DNA of 64,000 bases. Source: Butyriboletus loyo (taxonomy: Eukaryota; Basidiomycota; Agaricomycetes; Boletales; Boletaceae). Within the stretch, counting starts at the first letter, position 1. The number at the start of each line of letters is the position of its first letter. This document shows, one piece after another, positions 1 through 11,088 of the stretch. The stretch lies in NCBI GenBank assembly GCA_038093515.1, contig JBBPSI010000077.1:43924-107923 (forward strand). The letters are read 5' to 3'. A model generated the notes under the pieces. It saw only the letters and a list, made by a program, of their open reading frames with translations. It searched no databases and was not told the origin of the DNA. A program made the translations under genes and the position numbers.

Positions 1-290
1 CAAGCGGTCCAGGGAACGTGCGTCGAGGCCCAGTCGACCATTTTCACGACAGGCTCCTCGCCAAACCTAATGGGTGGTGGAGGGCATGGAAAGGTGTGTA
101 GATCCTGGGAGACGTACCACACCTCGCCTCCGAGTCCGCTTTCGTGAAAGTTGGCGAGTTCGTCCGAGTAGCGTTGATCCCAGCTGTAGGGATAGGCGTG
201 GTTATGGCTTGGTGTCGTGGTATAGGTAGGCAAGGCACTTCACTGATCCTTCGTTCCGAGCAGCGAATGGTCGAACTCCACTGTGCTCAT
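1..290 (-). CDS. EFM4: EFM4-type eEF1A lysine methyltransferase, 5' part (cut by window edge)
   Basis: This is the N-terminal part of a SAM-dependent protein-lysine methyltransferase of the EFM4/EEF1AKMT2 (METTL10) family, which methylates elongation factor eEF1A in the cytosol. Exons read 244-290, 118-183 and 1-66 on the minus strand, with introns of 60 and 51 nt. Both junctions rebuild family motifs: LGTKDHWDQRY at the first and GEVWFGEE at the second, followed by VVKMVDW. The start at 288-290 is the ATG of MSTVEFDHSLLGTK, the usual distance before the LGTK.WD motif. The SAM-binding core lies beyond the left edge of the window. Family assignment is strong; the substrate is inferred from the family. 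Confidence 0.82.
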
Positions 291-593
291 CGTGCAAGCG
301 TAGCTCGATGATGGAGAGATGAGTACGGTAGGGACAGCTGATGGAGAGCTGAAGTCAGGATGAAGATTAGTCAGCAACGAGGAACCATCGGAAATACATG
401 ATTGTTGCGAGCTCAATGGAAAAGAGATCGGAGTCAAAGTGACCCGGGTGAGAGTGGCGAGTAGTATTATAATGTAAAAGTGGGTGATAATGTTGTATGG
501 TACATGACTGAAACTTTTTGAGAAGCGATTGAGTTACGCAGAGGCGACACTGAAGCTACAGCAACTCACTAAAATGAAATATGCAATGCAATA
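291..593. other. Intergenic spacer, EFM4 upstream / PAM18 downstream
   Basis: This stretch of about 300 bases lies between two minus-strand genes. I see no coding sequence or RNA gene. It must contain the EFM4 promoter and the PAM18 3' UTR. Confidence 0.5.
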
Positions 594-970
594 TCATCGT
601 TTCCCGTCAGTTTTTTCGAGCAAATCTTTTGCCTCGTTGATTTTACTCGCGAGGTAAGGCGAACCGCCTCGGTCGGGATGGTTGGCCAACATGATTTGAC
701 GGTGAGCATCCTTGAGTTTGTTGCGGAGCATAGACCCATCTCTGCCGACAAACATGAATGAGAAATGAAGACATGACTAGACGAACGACGGTGGACGACG
801 TACTTCAAGCCGAGAATTGCAATGGCCTCCTTGCGGTCCATTTTGGCTTTGAACCCTCCCCTTGCCCATTGATCTGTTGCTCCTTTTCCAAGAACACCAC
901 TTCGAATGAGGTGTCTGCCTACTAGGGCGGCCGTCACCGCACCAAGACCGACAATGACAGGAGTTGCCAT
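594..970 (-). CDS. PAM18: PAM18/TIM14 J-protein of the TIM23 import motor
   Basis: This is a small inner-membrane J-domain protein (PAM18/TIM14, DNAJC19 family) that stimulates mitochondrial Hsp70 at the TIM23 channel. Exons are 804-970 and 594-741 with a 62-nt intron, giving one open frame of 104 residues. Residues 4-24 form a hydrophobic segment ([18 protein letters not shown]). A matrix-side linker ending [13 protein letters not shown] leads into the J-domain, with the HPD motif in ANHPDRGG and the family ending [16 protein letters not shown]. Length and layout fit the family well. It is divergent from the helicase gene to its right. Confidence 0.93.
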
Positions 971-1362
971 GTTCTCGAGTTTGGCTGTATGCGTTGAACG
1001 GTCTGATACTATTATGTCTGACACGTGACCCTTTGAAAAGACAGTGCTGCAGCACATTGGCGACTCCGACTTTATGCTTTGTACATTGAATGGATTTCGA
1101 CGATGCGTCTCCATATCAACCTCGCAATGCCAGAGCGTCGCTCATTGTGCGGATCCCTTGACGCGCAATCATCTCTATTATATCGTCTAGGTGACTCACT
1201 CCAGTACTTGCTGTGCCCTGTGGGTACGCCGTTCCCTTCTTTATTCGGACGAATGCAGGTTGAGTTTCCGTTATCACAGGATGTTATAAAAGAGAGATGC
1301 TGTGCGTGCCAACGGGTCGCTTTTAACCGTACGCCTCTCCAGTTTCATCTGTCTTCGCGTGC
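971..1362. promoter_or_regulatory. Shared divergent promoter region (PAM18 / SF1 helicase A)
   Basis: About 390 bases separate the start codons of PAM18 (minus) and helicase A (plus). I see no gene here; the short open frames in it do not resemble any family. It should hold both promoters, but I cannot identify a specific element. Confidence 0.45.
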
Positions 1363-4064
1363 ATGTCGTTCACAATCACTCAGAACCTATTCCTTAACAA
1401 TTCCACGACTATCACAGTCGTTAGATGCAACGACGATGCCATGGACGAGCACCACCTCCAACCCTTTGTGGATTCCACAAGTCACATTCTTGGCATCGCC
1501 GCCACCTATGGCAAGCAATGTCAGCTTTCGTCGATCGCTTTCTCCACGCTTTCGCAGGCACTCGTAGTGAGCATACCCGCGCGCCACGTTCCCCAGCCTA
1601 AAGAGACTGCGACACAACGACGCGTCGCTAGAACCAGGAGTCTTATCCAAGATCGTCTTCTCCGAAATTCGAAATTTCAAAAGTATGCCTTCAGGATGGA
1701 CCAACTTGCAGTCGCCTTGTATCTGGACTTGTCGATCCGCATCGATGACGCTGTAGACATGCTATCGGTGACCCCCAATGATAGCAGACAATCTCCACAG
1801 GCATTAATGAATGCAATGGGTGGCGAAGTGACGCTACGCAAGGAGAACGTGCTGTCACTGTTTTTCGGCACTTCAGAGTCGCCGACGGTTGACGTCGCGG
1901 CCAGAGTAGCGCTCAAGGCATGGGCTGCCTGTCGAGCGGCGACCCTTCGCAACATGTGTTCGCGTTTCGTATCTCTCCCAAAGATTGATACGGTGGCTTT
2001 TCCGAAAGCGGTATGGAGCTTAGTTCCTCTTTGTGCTGCCATTTTAATACGTCACAAAAATTCAGCATTTGATCGCCATAGCAAGCATTTTCCGACACGC
2101 AGACCGTTTGGAAGCCTTGAAACCAAACTTTGTCAAAAATGACGTCAAGGATCGTTTTACGGTGAAGAAAGGTACTATTAACCTCAAGTGTAACCGTTTT
2201 TCCACTCGCATCAAACAGTCAGGACATCAGGTTTGCGGATGTTCTACTTAATATACACAGCTTGATGTGAACGTTACATAGGTCATTCAAATTGAAATAC
2301 GGGGCAAAGAAGCTACGAACCAGGTAGTTGGTCGAGCCCGCAAAGTTGATGGGCGGAGCGCCCGCATTAGTGTCACTGGACCCGTTCGAGGCGATCAGAT
2401 TCTCTCCGTCACAACCTTTGGGAAGGACAACCCCACTTGTGCCGAATCCACTCGGCAGGACATCGTGCTGTGGACCCTGCAACGCAGGACGAATATCTTC
2501 TCAAATCCCTTCTTCCGGGCTTTGTGGCTTCCGAAGGAGCGACTGGCGTGGCCCGAGTACAAGGAGCAGAGGGGATCACTCCATGTCCATTCAATCACCC
2601 CTGAGCTTAATACCTCTCAGCGCGCAGCCGTCCAGAGGATATTGTCGGATAAGGACGACGATCGAATCGTCGTGATTCAAGGTCCTCCCGGAACGGGTAA
2701 AACGACGGTTATCGCAGCCTCTGTGATAAGCCACGACTACGCCAATTCTAATCAGAGTATTTGGATTGCTGCCCAGTCCAATATCGCAGTCAAGAACATT
2801 GCTGAAAAGTTCATCAATTCGGACTTTCGGAAGTTCAAACTTCTTGTGTCCAAGGATTTCCATTATGATTGGTGCGATCATCCTGCCTTGTGTGAACTCT
2901 TTTTCTGAAATATCATAGGCACGAGCATCTATACGAAGCACTGGAACCGTGCCTCATCCGATCGGATAGATTCAAAATGTTCCCTGTCGATGCAAGCAGG
3001 CTACTCCTTGATTGCAAAGTAATTCTGTGCACGTTGAGCATGTTCTCCAATCCCGCCATCAACGAGTTCCTGCGCGTCCGCCCAGTTGAAATGATGATAT
3101 TGGATGAAGCTAGCCAGATTGAATGTGGGAACTATCTCCCCATCTTCCATCTCTTTCACTCTACATTGGCAAAGCTTGTCTTCATCGGCGACGACAAACA
3201 ATGTGACCTTTCTCCATTAGTACCCATGTCGCAGCTGACGTATACCTAGTGCCGCCTTATGGTCAAGAAGACATACCGGGGCTTCGCAGCGTTTTTGAAT
3301 TTTCGCATCATCGGAGACGACCATTGTTCCTCGACACGCAGTGTTTGTAATCAACATTGATTCTTCCACCTGTGTTGATGGCAGTGTCTAGATCGCATGC
3401 CTCATGTAATTGGCAGTTTCATTTCACGAAGCGTGTACGGTGGAAAACTCCACACCCACCATGAGCTCACGACCTCCAAGGCATGTTGCTTTATCGACGT
3501 GAACAAAGGCCGAGAAGATAAAATGGGTCATAGTTGGATTGTAAGACAATCGTTTTTCAACGCTTCAACGGCTTTCTGACGCTCGTAACAAGAACCGCGA
3601 AGAGGGTCGTGTCATTGCGAAGCTCGTTCAATTATACATTTCGAAGAACATGACATTCCGTATCATTACCCCATACGATGCACAGAGGTCTCACATAGAG
3701 AACCTCCTCAAATCAGAGAAGTTACCGTGGAAAGACAAAGTCTTCAACGTCGATTCGTTCCAAGGTTCGTTCCCTAGAACAAGCATTGTCGACAGAGGAT
3801 GACTTTTTATTCACAGGGAACGAAGATGATCACATTATAGTCTCCGTTGTCCGCTCGCACGGGCCGGGGTTCCTTAGCAACCAGCGTCGGACGAACGTGA
3901 TGTTGACTCGCTGTAAACGAAGCATGGTCATCTGCTCGAGTCGAGCCTTTCTGTCTGGAAAAGCCTCTGGGACGCTCGTAGGCAAGTTGGCTGCCTCCCT
4001 CTATGAAGAGAACTGGATAAACGGACATGACGTTCTTTGCGGTAGGGTTAGATTCTTTGCATAG
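1363..4064 (+). CDS. UPF1-like SF1 helicase A (tandem copy 1)
   Basis: This is a superfamily 1B helicase of the UPF1/SEN1/SMUBP2 type, expected to unwind RNA or RNA-DNA hybrids. Eight exons (1363-2010, 2066-2230, 2282-2871, 2919-3202, 3250-3342, 3392-3540, 3593-3764, 3817-4064) total 2,349 nt, exactly 783 codons with stop. Helicase motifs appear in order: Walker A GPPGTGKTT, QSNIAVKN, Walker B DEASQIE, GDDKQLPPYG, QYRMP, VDSFQGNEDD and RRTNVMLTRCKR. Several form only after splicing, which confirms the introns. The N-terminal half has no zinc-binding CH domain like that of UPF1, and I do not recognise it. All seven intron positions and phases match the gene downstream, so the two are tandem duplicates. 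The biological role is unknown. Confidence 0.88.
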
Positions 4065-4418
4065 AATTTCAATCAATACCTTACGCCGACCTAATACCGA
4101 TCTTGTGGTGGGTTTAACGAGTTTGTGATAATGGACGAATATCAGCCAGGAGTGGGACGAAGCTAGTTTTGTATACTGTTCTACATGAGATTATACCTAC
4201 ATTTTGTTGACCGATATGAGCGCGGACTTGTGTGCGAAGCCCAGAGACCCAAGCAAGCGACCATCACCGGGAGTATGCGGATGTGCCATTTTTGGTAGGG
4301 TTGAATCGATCCTCGTGGACCCAAACCCGTGGCCACTCCGCCTCGTTCTTTGACTCGTACTCTCTACGCCTGAACTCGCCCCATCCTGTCTCGCACTCTC
4401 GCTCCAAAATCATCTCAT
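4065..4418. other. Spacer between the tandem helicase genes
   Basis: About 350 bases between helicase A and helicase B. It is pyrimidine-rich toward the 3' end, as expected just before a fungal start codon. I see no gene. Confidence 0.45.
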
Positions 4419-7228
4419 ATGCCCTCCTCTACTCGCGTTATCTACCAGAATCTCCTTGAAGCCGGCAGCGACGGGAGGCTGGACGTGATCCTCGCCAAGA
4501 TGTCCAGCTTGAACGAAGACCACGCTGACCTGCGCACCCTCGTACAGCGCAACGAAGGCAGGCCTCTCGGCCTATCCGGTGCGTTCTTGCCCAACGGGAC
4601 CCTCCAGGTCCTCGCCATCGCCGACGCCACCACCGTTCTCCTCATCGATTTCACTGGCGACAAGAACAACGGACGCGCTGATTCCTCGAATCCCTCGTTG
4701 ACTACCCAAGGACGCGATTACCTGCGCGACCACGTCTTGGGTCGCACTTGCGGGTTCGTGTATGCGTTCGACATGGGTCCACTCGCGCTCGCTCTGTGGC
4801 AGAGCCACGATCTCCGGATCAGGCAGGCGATTGATCTCCAATCTGCTGGTCCTGCCAGGACCCGTGCGCCGCGCGCCACAATCAAACTTGCCAGTAACGA
4901 CGCCGACAAGCTGAACGAAGGCAACATCATTCGCACGTTCGAGAATTTTATTTGTGAAAGACCTGATGCCGTCACCCATCATTTGACCACCACACCTCTC
5001 GCCCAACGTGCCTGGGCTGCCCACTATGTCTCTCAGCTAGTTTCCATGGAAGACAAGCTCTCCCAAGTGCCACCTATTGATACCACCAAATTCTCTGATG
5101 CTGTGACCTATCTTTTTTGTTTCATTTTTGCTTTACACTCATCTACGCCTTTAGCTCCTCCACTTTCTGGCCAAGAGTTCTGCAGATACCTTTCAGAGAG
5201 ATCAACTCAAGCCAACTGAAGTCACAAGGCCTTATTCCACATCTTTTGATGTTGGGAAGAAGCAACTTCGTGTTCAAGCTGATCGTTATCAGAACAGGAT
5301 TCGTAAGGGACAACAACAAGTAAGTTCTTTCAGTTATTCTTGGTTGAGATACCTGAACTTTTATGTGCAGCAAACTCATATACATGTCTCTGCATGTAAT
5401 GGAGTTGGATCTTTCACTCTTTCTGCTCGGGTTGCCTCTACACGTGGTGGCATTGCTCGGCTGGAGACTGGTGGGTTTGTGGCTGGGGGGCCAGTGACTA
5501 CCATTACTCTTATGGGTAGAGAGGATCCCACTGTTGCTCAGGTCAAGAGAGCTCAGGTCATACTGATGATGCTTCAGGGAAGAATCAGTAGTGATGGTGC
5601 TGACTTCAACCCATGGATCCATAAGATCTATCTCTGCCTTGGAGAGGATTTTATGTGGCCAGCTGAATGGTCCCAGCCAGCTCCAACCCCTGTGAAACTC
5701 AATCCTGACAAGATCCCTTGTCCTCTCAACAGCTCTCAGAGGAAGGCAATCAAGTGTATGCTTGATCAAACTGATTGTTCTAGAACCACCATCATCCAAG
5801 GACCTCCTGGAACAGGCAAGACAACTGTCATTGCCTCTTATGTCCTGACAGCTATCTCTGCTGGAAGAACTGGAATTTGGCTTATAGCTCAGTCCAATGT
5901 AGCTGTGAAGAACATTGCAGAGAAGTTGTCTGGCTTTGGTCTCACCAAATGGAGGCTGTTGGTTTCTGATGATTTTTATGCTTTTTGGTTAGTCTTTTAT
6001 GTCTGGCCCACACTTCTCATTGTTTCTTCTCCACTAGGCATGAGCATCTATATGCCTCTTTCAGGACCAATATCATCACCAGTGGTGAATTTTTTCAGAG
6101 GCTCTTTGAACTCAGTGACTCCCCAGTTGTGCTTTGCACACTCAGCATGCTCTCTAGTGATACACTGAGAAGACAGGGTGTATTTAGAAAAACCCCTCTT
6201 CACACTGTTGTTATTGATGAAGCCTCTCAGATAGAAATTGGGGATTACATCCCTCTTTTCACCAATTCCACTACCATCAGAAAAGTCATCTTCATTGGTG
6301 ACAGCATGCAGTGTGAGTCTTGTCTTTTCTGCATTGATCCTATCCTCAGGAATTATACAGTACCACCACATGGTCAAGATGATATCCAGGAACTTCAAAG
6401 TGTTTTTGAACTGGACCATCTGATCAAACCAGATTCCACCACTGGTAAAAACCCCATTATTTTTCTTAACACTCAGTGTGCGTTTTCTGGTAAGGTTTTA
6501 CTATTTGGTAATTGATCTATTGTTAGACCGAATGCCACCCCAAATTGGTGATTTTATTGCCCAGACTGTCTACCCCTCTAAGGATCAAGATTCAAAACCC
6601 CTCCTCAAATCCAGTGATCATCACCCTTTGGCAAATACACTGTCTCAGCTCTGCCACTTTGTCAATGTACCAAGTCAACAGATGTCCCAAGGCACCAGTT
6701 GGAAGGTGAGTATCTCCTTGATAATAATTCTGTTATGTACTGATTTACCCTTTGCTCTAGAACTTGGAGGAGTGCAAAGCTGTTGTCCAGCTTTCTTCTC
6801 TTTTCCAAGCTCAGGGGAAGGACTTTAGAATCATCACTCCCTATGATGCTCAGAGGTCCCTCATTGAAGAAGAGCTGAAGAAGGCTGAACTTGAGTGGGG
6901 GGATAAATGTTTCAATGTGGACTCCTTCCAAGGTAAGTCCATTCTTATTGGTTCAAGCTGAAAGCTGATGGTGGGGATAGGTAATGAGGAGGATTATATC
7001 ATCATTTCCCTGGTCAGATCCAGAGACCTTGGATTCCTTCAAGACAAGAGGAGAATGAATGTCATGCTGAGTAGATGCAAGAGGGGAATGGTGATCTTCA
7101 CCAACAAGGCATACATTGACAAGTATGCTGGTCCAGGCAAGTCCCTCATTGGAGAACTGATTTGCAGTTACTATGAGGGAGCAGACTGGATTGAGGTGGG
7201 TGATTTGGAGAAGACCCTCTTTGTCTAG
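4419..7228 (+). CDS. UPF1-like SF1 helicase B (tandem copy 2, mosaic base composition)
   Basis: This is a paralogue of helicase A with eight exons: 4419-5102, 5155-5319, 5371-5987, 6038-6312, 6361-6477, 6527-6705, 6761-6932 and 6981-7228. They total 2,457 nt, one open frame of 818 residues. Exons 2, 7 and 8 have exactly the same lengths as in copy A (165, 172 and 248 nt), and all intron phases agree. The motifs GPPGTGKTT, DEASQIE, GDSMQLPPHG, QYRMPPQIG and VDSFQGNEED are intact. Base composition is split. Exon 1 is C/G-ending and CpG-rich like its neighbours, whereas from about 5,460 onward CpG is almost absent and arginine is encoded only by AGA/AGG. The gene looks functional. The split suggests conversion, or methylation-driven drift of the 3' part. 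Confidence 0.87.
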
Positions 7229-7806
7229 AGGCATTTCAACTATGCCTTGTATTGCTTTGTGCTTTCAATGTACCTTTTTTGTTTGCTTTGTTCTTGCTCT
7301 TGCATGTTATGCTGTCAACTTGCTTTCCTGCTGTGTATGTTCTCTTCACTTCACTCCATGCATCAGTATGCCTACCATTTCATGTACAAATTTGTAGAAA
7401 AAAAATCAAAATCAAAAAACAATATCTTGGTTGATGGTTGAGGCCATTAAGGAGGGTACTTGGCTGCAGTACAGTACTTCAGGACTGGCAACAGTAAAGC
7501 TTTGGTTGTCTGTCTAATTAGCATGAGTCTCAGGTAATTTGCCACCTGCATGCTCTTCTAATAACCCTTATCAGACATATACATATTACAACTATATGCT
7601 TGCATGGCATCTCACCAGAATCTCATTAAAGTGTTGGTTGAGATCTACATGTCATTCATCCTTGGATCAATCTGGTTTCCACAACATTCTTTCTCCATTT
7701 ACAGACTGTTCCACAAGATACAATCAATGGTACAAGTATTCAATGGGTAGCATATTTAGACTGTACTGCAAAAGTTGTAACTGCTATTCTGTATTCACCC
7801 AAGACC
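5461..7806. other. CpG desert covering helicase B exons 3-8 and its 3' flank
   Basis: Reading every line, I find no CG dinucleotide from 5,461 to 6,480, and only two (6,481 and 6,529) before 7,807. Copy A and the flanks are rich in CG. The block is also rich in TG and CA. This is the footprint expected from long-term cytosine methylation and deamination, or of DNA brought in from a CpG-poor source. Confidence 0.85.
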
Positions 7807-8844
7807 CGAGACGATCAACGAACGGGTTGCAGATAAGTAGGCATATTATACAAGGATGAAAGGAGAGTGATGCAATGAACAGGAAGATTCGGGAAGGCAA
7901 GGTACAATAGTGAAAAGAACACAGATACGGGAAATGGGTTGGATTTATACAAGCAGGCGACAAGACGAAAATGTGAATGAGCGTTGAGTAGACTTAAGAA
8001 TCAGTGTGCGAAAGGGTTAGTGAGTGGCAGTGGCAATGGATGAGCAATGGTTACAACTTCGAGAGCAGAGCTTGTTCAAAAAATAATGCAGCAAGAATAA
8101 GGCCTAAAGTGGGTGAGGCGAAATGCGTAAAATCAGACGAACAAACGATTGAAAAGAGGTAAACCCAGAGCTTTCCCCATTGGCCGTCCGTCAGCAGTAG
8201 ATTCGAATGGATGGATGTCGGAGACGGGCAAGCCAAGAAAAAAGGAGCATCCGCATTGGGAACGTGTCAATTAGCAGGCGACGAGAATGGCGAAGGAGCA
8301 GGATAGTACAGCGAGGAACGAGTGATCTATGCGTACGATGAGTTTGGGTTGTCGAAGGGTCGGAGTGGGAGAGCATACCTCAGCGAATAATATTATTGAA
8401 GGAATGTAGGGGGGACATACTGATAGACCACAGATGGAGTTGGCCAGGGTCTGGTGAAGAATAGAAAAAGAAGATCAAATGAAGGTGCGTAAATTTCATG
8501 GAAAGGAGAAATGTAAGTGGTCATGACACAACTGGAAAGGTCAAAGGTTAAACGAAGAGATGATAGGGATCCAGGAAGTAAATGAGACACAAAAATTGGG
8601 CAGCAGAACAAAGAGTGTGAGCGGCGAGGCATAGCAAAAATGAAAGGAAGATGGACATGAACGAGAAAGCTATCAGTTCGAACAACAATGGAGCTTGGAT
8701 TAGAAGACTGATGAAGCCAAAAGGACAGAAGATCAAATGAGTAGAGGGAAACATCGAAATGCAGGTGATAGGTGGCATTGATGGGTCGGATGGACGATAA
8801 TCATGAAGAGTCCAGCGCTTCATTTTTCCACCGACCGACTAGAC
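7229..8844. other. Long stretch without a recognised gene
   Basis: The first 575 bases continue the CpG desert and hold the helicase B 3' end. After about 7,807 the composition returns to normal. A GTAAGTC splice donor sits just past the last codon of the Ser-rich gene on the minus strand (about 8,843), so small 3' exons of that gene could lie here. I cannot place them with confidence. Confidence 0.4.
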
Positions 8845-11041
8845 TTACGCAAGCTGAAAGGCACTGCCGAGAGTTGGTGTTTCCCCGTCGTGACCCCGTG
8901 GGCTTTCAACAGCGCCGAACAGGCTTCCGTTTGCAGCCACGCTTCCAAAGGAAATGCGCCGAGCAGCTCGGCGAAGGGTACGCGGGCGCGAGGACGTGAA
9001 CAGGGGCGATACGGAAGTGGTGCTGGTCAGAGTGGCGGCTGAGTTCACAGGTGGCGAAAGTGGCATCGGTGAGGAAACGGGGATGCGCGAGGGGGAGGCA
9101 GGCGTGCGCTGCGGACAGGGTAATTCGTGGCCAAACATGGATGGATTGCGTGCAGGATTTCGACGGGCGGATTTCTTTGCCTCTCCTGGTGACTGTGCGA
9201 GAGGCGGAACCTGGATATTGAGGTTCGCATTCCTGGGCAATTTATGTTTAGCTTGAGATTTAGATGTAGAGGAAGTAGAAACGGTAGTGGCAGCCGTTTC
9301 CGTGCTAGCGGTCGAGAGATCGTTATCCGTCGAGGAGCTCGAGGACATGGATGTCTTCGATCTGATACCAGTACCTGTGCTGCGTCCCGAATCGCTGCCT
9401 TGTTTCTCCCTTGGAATTGCTGAAGGCAGAAGCAACAACGGTTGCACTTGCGCCATAGGGGCGAGTGGGATTGACCATGAAGGCTCACGCGTGCGCACCT
9501 TCTTCGCGGTTTTAGAGCGTATTTTTTCCTCCTCGTCAGAGGAAAATGAGTGCTGAGGTGTGTGGCCCTTCCTGACTTTCTTGGTGTGGGTGCTGGCCTG
9601 ATTCGGTGTTGCTTTCTCCGAGACTAGCACACGGGGCTCGTTTGGGGGTGTCCGAGGCACCGGCTTCGCCTCTCCGACCGAAGCAGCGGGAACGGCCTTC
9701 CGCGGAGACGCAACCGCAGTGACAGGCGTCGACTTGGGCTTCTTTGGTTTGTCAGCGAGCATTGCTGGCGCTGGCGGCGCAGCATTGCCCCCACCACCGC
9801 GGGGTGGTACTCGCTTGACTTCGAAAGCAACCTTGGCGCCCGTGCCCGCCTGTGGATTCCCACTAGGCCGAAGATCACCCTTCAAAGTGTTCTCGACATC
9901 AGCATCAGCGCCGACGCGTACCTCGCTTGTGCTTGCTAGGGTGAGGGTAGAAGCACGGCGAAGAGATGATGGGCGGAGCGGAGCGGAAATCGACATTGGG
10001 GATCCGAACGAAGACGACGAAGTAGACGAAGTCGAGATAGTCGACTTACGAACTCCAGAATACCGATTCGAGGTGAGAGTTGACGAACTAGGTGTTGACG
10101 GAGAAAGTCTGTTGCAGTCAGACGGATGGCGAGTATGCACCGGTCGAAGATATGGGTGGTGTAAGAGACGATCATGGCGCTGAAGACGAGTCGAGAGACT
10201 ATATGCGCCAAAATTCGTCAACAATCACAACGGAGATCAAATAGCAAAGCTGCTACGACGAAAAAAAACAAAGATGCACGTACCTCGCAATGCTTTCACT
10301 CCGATCTGACTGGTCCGGATTCATAAAGTCCATGCTAGACTGACGATAAAGTGGACGACGTATGTGAATGGGAGTGTTAGTTCGAGGTTGAAGTACTTCT
10401 GCGTGATCGGGTGTGCTCGCTCTGCAGGTGTCACCTTGACAGGCTGTCTCCCCCAATGGTGCACTATCCTCCCCGACGATAGCCATGCACCTTTCTTCTT
10501 GGGCCTTGCGGCGCGCAAGCTCGAGAAGTTTGATCCGAGTTGCACGAATGGAGTGCGGCCAGTCGTTGGGCCCCTTGGCAGCTGATATACCACGGGCAAT
10601 CTTGTCAAGTAGATTAGACGGTGGCACGGATCCGTTGAAGGGTGTGATAAGGTGTGCTGGGAGGGCATCAAGGGTCTCAAGAGAAACATGAGCGGGGGCG
10701 AACCACGTCGCAAAAATCAGACTCACCCTGGACAGCAGCCTGACTTGATCCTCTTTCCACACTGCGTTGGGGTCTTCGAAATCGCAACTTGAACTGTTCC
10801 ACGAGTCCGTGCTGTTTCGATTAGGCGAGGGTGGGGAAAGCAAGATGTGGGACGCGACGGGGCTGCGATTTGGCGTGCGCGGGGCAGAAGTCGGGTGAAC
10901 GATAGCGGGGATGTTCGGACGGGGGATGATGAGAGCGAGCGGGAAGAGAGACGCGAGCATCATAAGCAAAACGAGCGGATGGCGACGACGACGGAAAAGA
11001 AATAATAAAAGGTCCGAAGTGGTTAGTCGGGACGATGGCAA
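8845..11041 (-). CDS. Ser-rich protein of unknown function
   Basis: I do not recognise this protein. Two blocks join with frame preserved: the minus-strand block ending near 10,269 splices to one starting near 10,200, giving an SIASLSTRLQRHD junction. A further 51-nt intron at 10,676-10,726 has a GTGAGT donor and is a multiple of three, so it can be read through; removing it gives LLSRTLDALPAHLITPFNG. The N-terminal region around DPNAVWKEDQVR to KLLELARRKAQEE looks folded. Most of the last 450 residues are Ser/Thr/Pro-rich and probably disordered. The start is uncertain: the first in-frame ATG gives a basic stretch plus a hydrophobic run (LVLLMMLASLFPLALII), and later ATGs are possible. The C-terminus may also extend through another intron. 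Confidence 0.55.
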
Positions 11042-11062
11042 AGAAAGTCTCAGCTTCGGTGT

Positions 11063-11088
11063 GTCGTCGTCGTCGTCGTCGTCGTCGT
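11063..11088. repeat. (GTC)n microsatellite
   Basis: Eight to nine tandem GTC triplets lie upstream of the Ser-rich gene's start. Short perfect arrays like this are usually length-variable. Confidence 0.9.

Noticed and set aside
1079..1567. A plus-strand frame overlapping the helicase A start
   Set aside because: It runs out of frame with the helicase, shows no motif, and ends inside a verified exon.
5461..7806. Classic RIP as the cause of the CpG desert
   Set aside because: Neurospora-type RIP acts mainly at CpA and would have created stops in a duplicated gene. Here CpG is specifically missing and the frame is intact.
8954..10183. Plus-strand frames across the Ser-rich gene
   Set aside because: The minus strand has the longer frame with consistent splicing and codon use. 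The plus frames are Arg/Gly-rich shadows.
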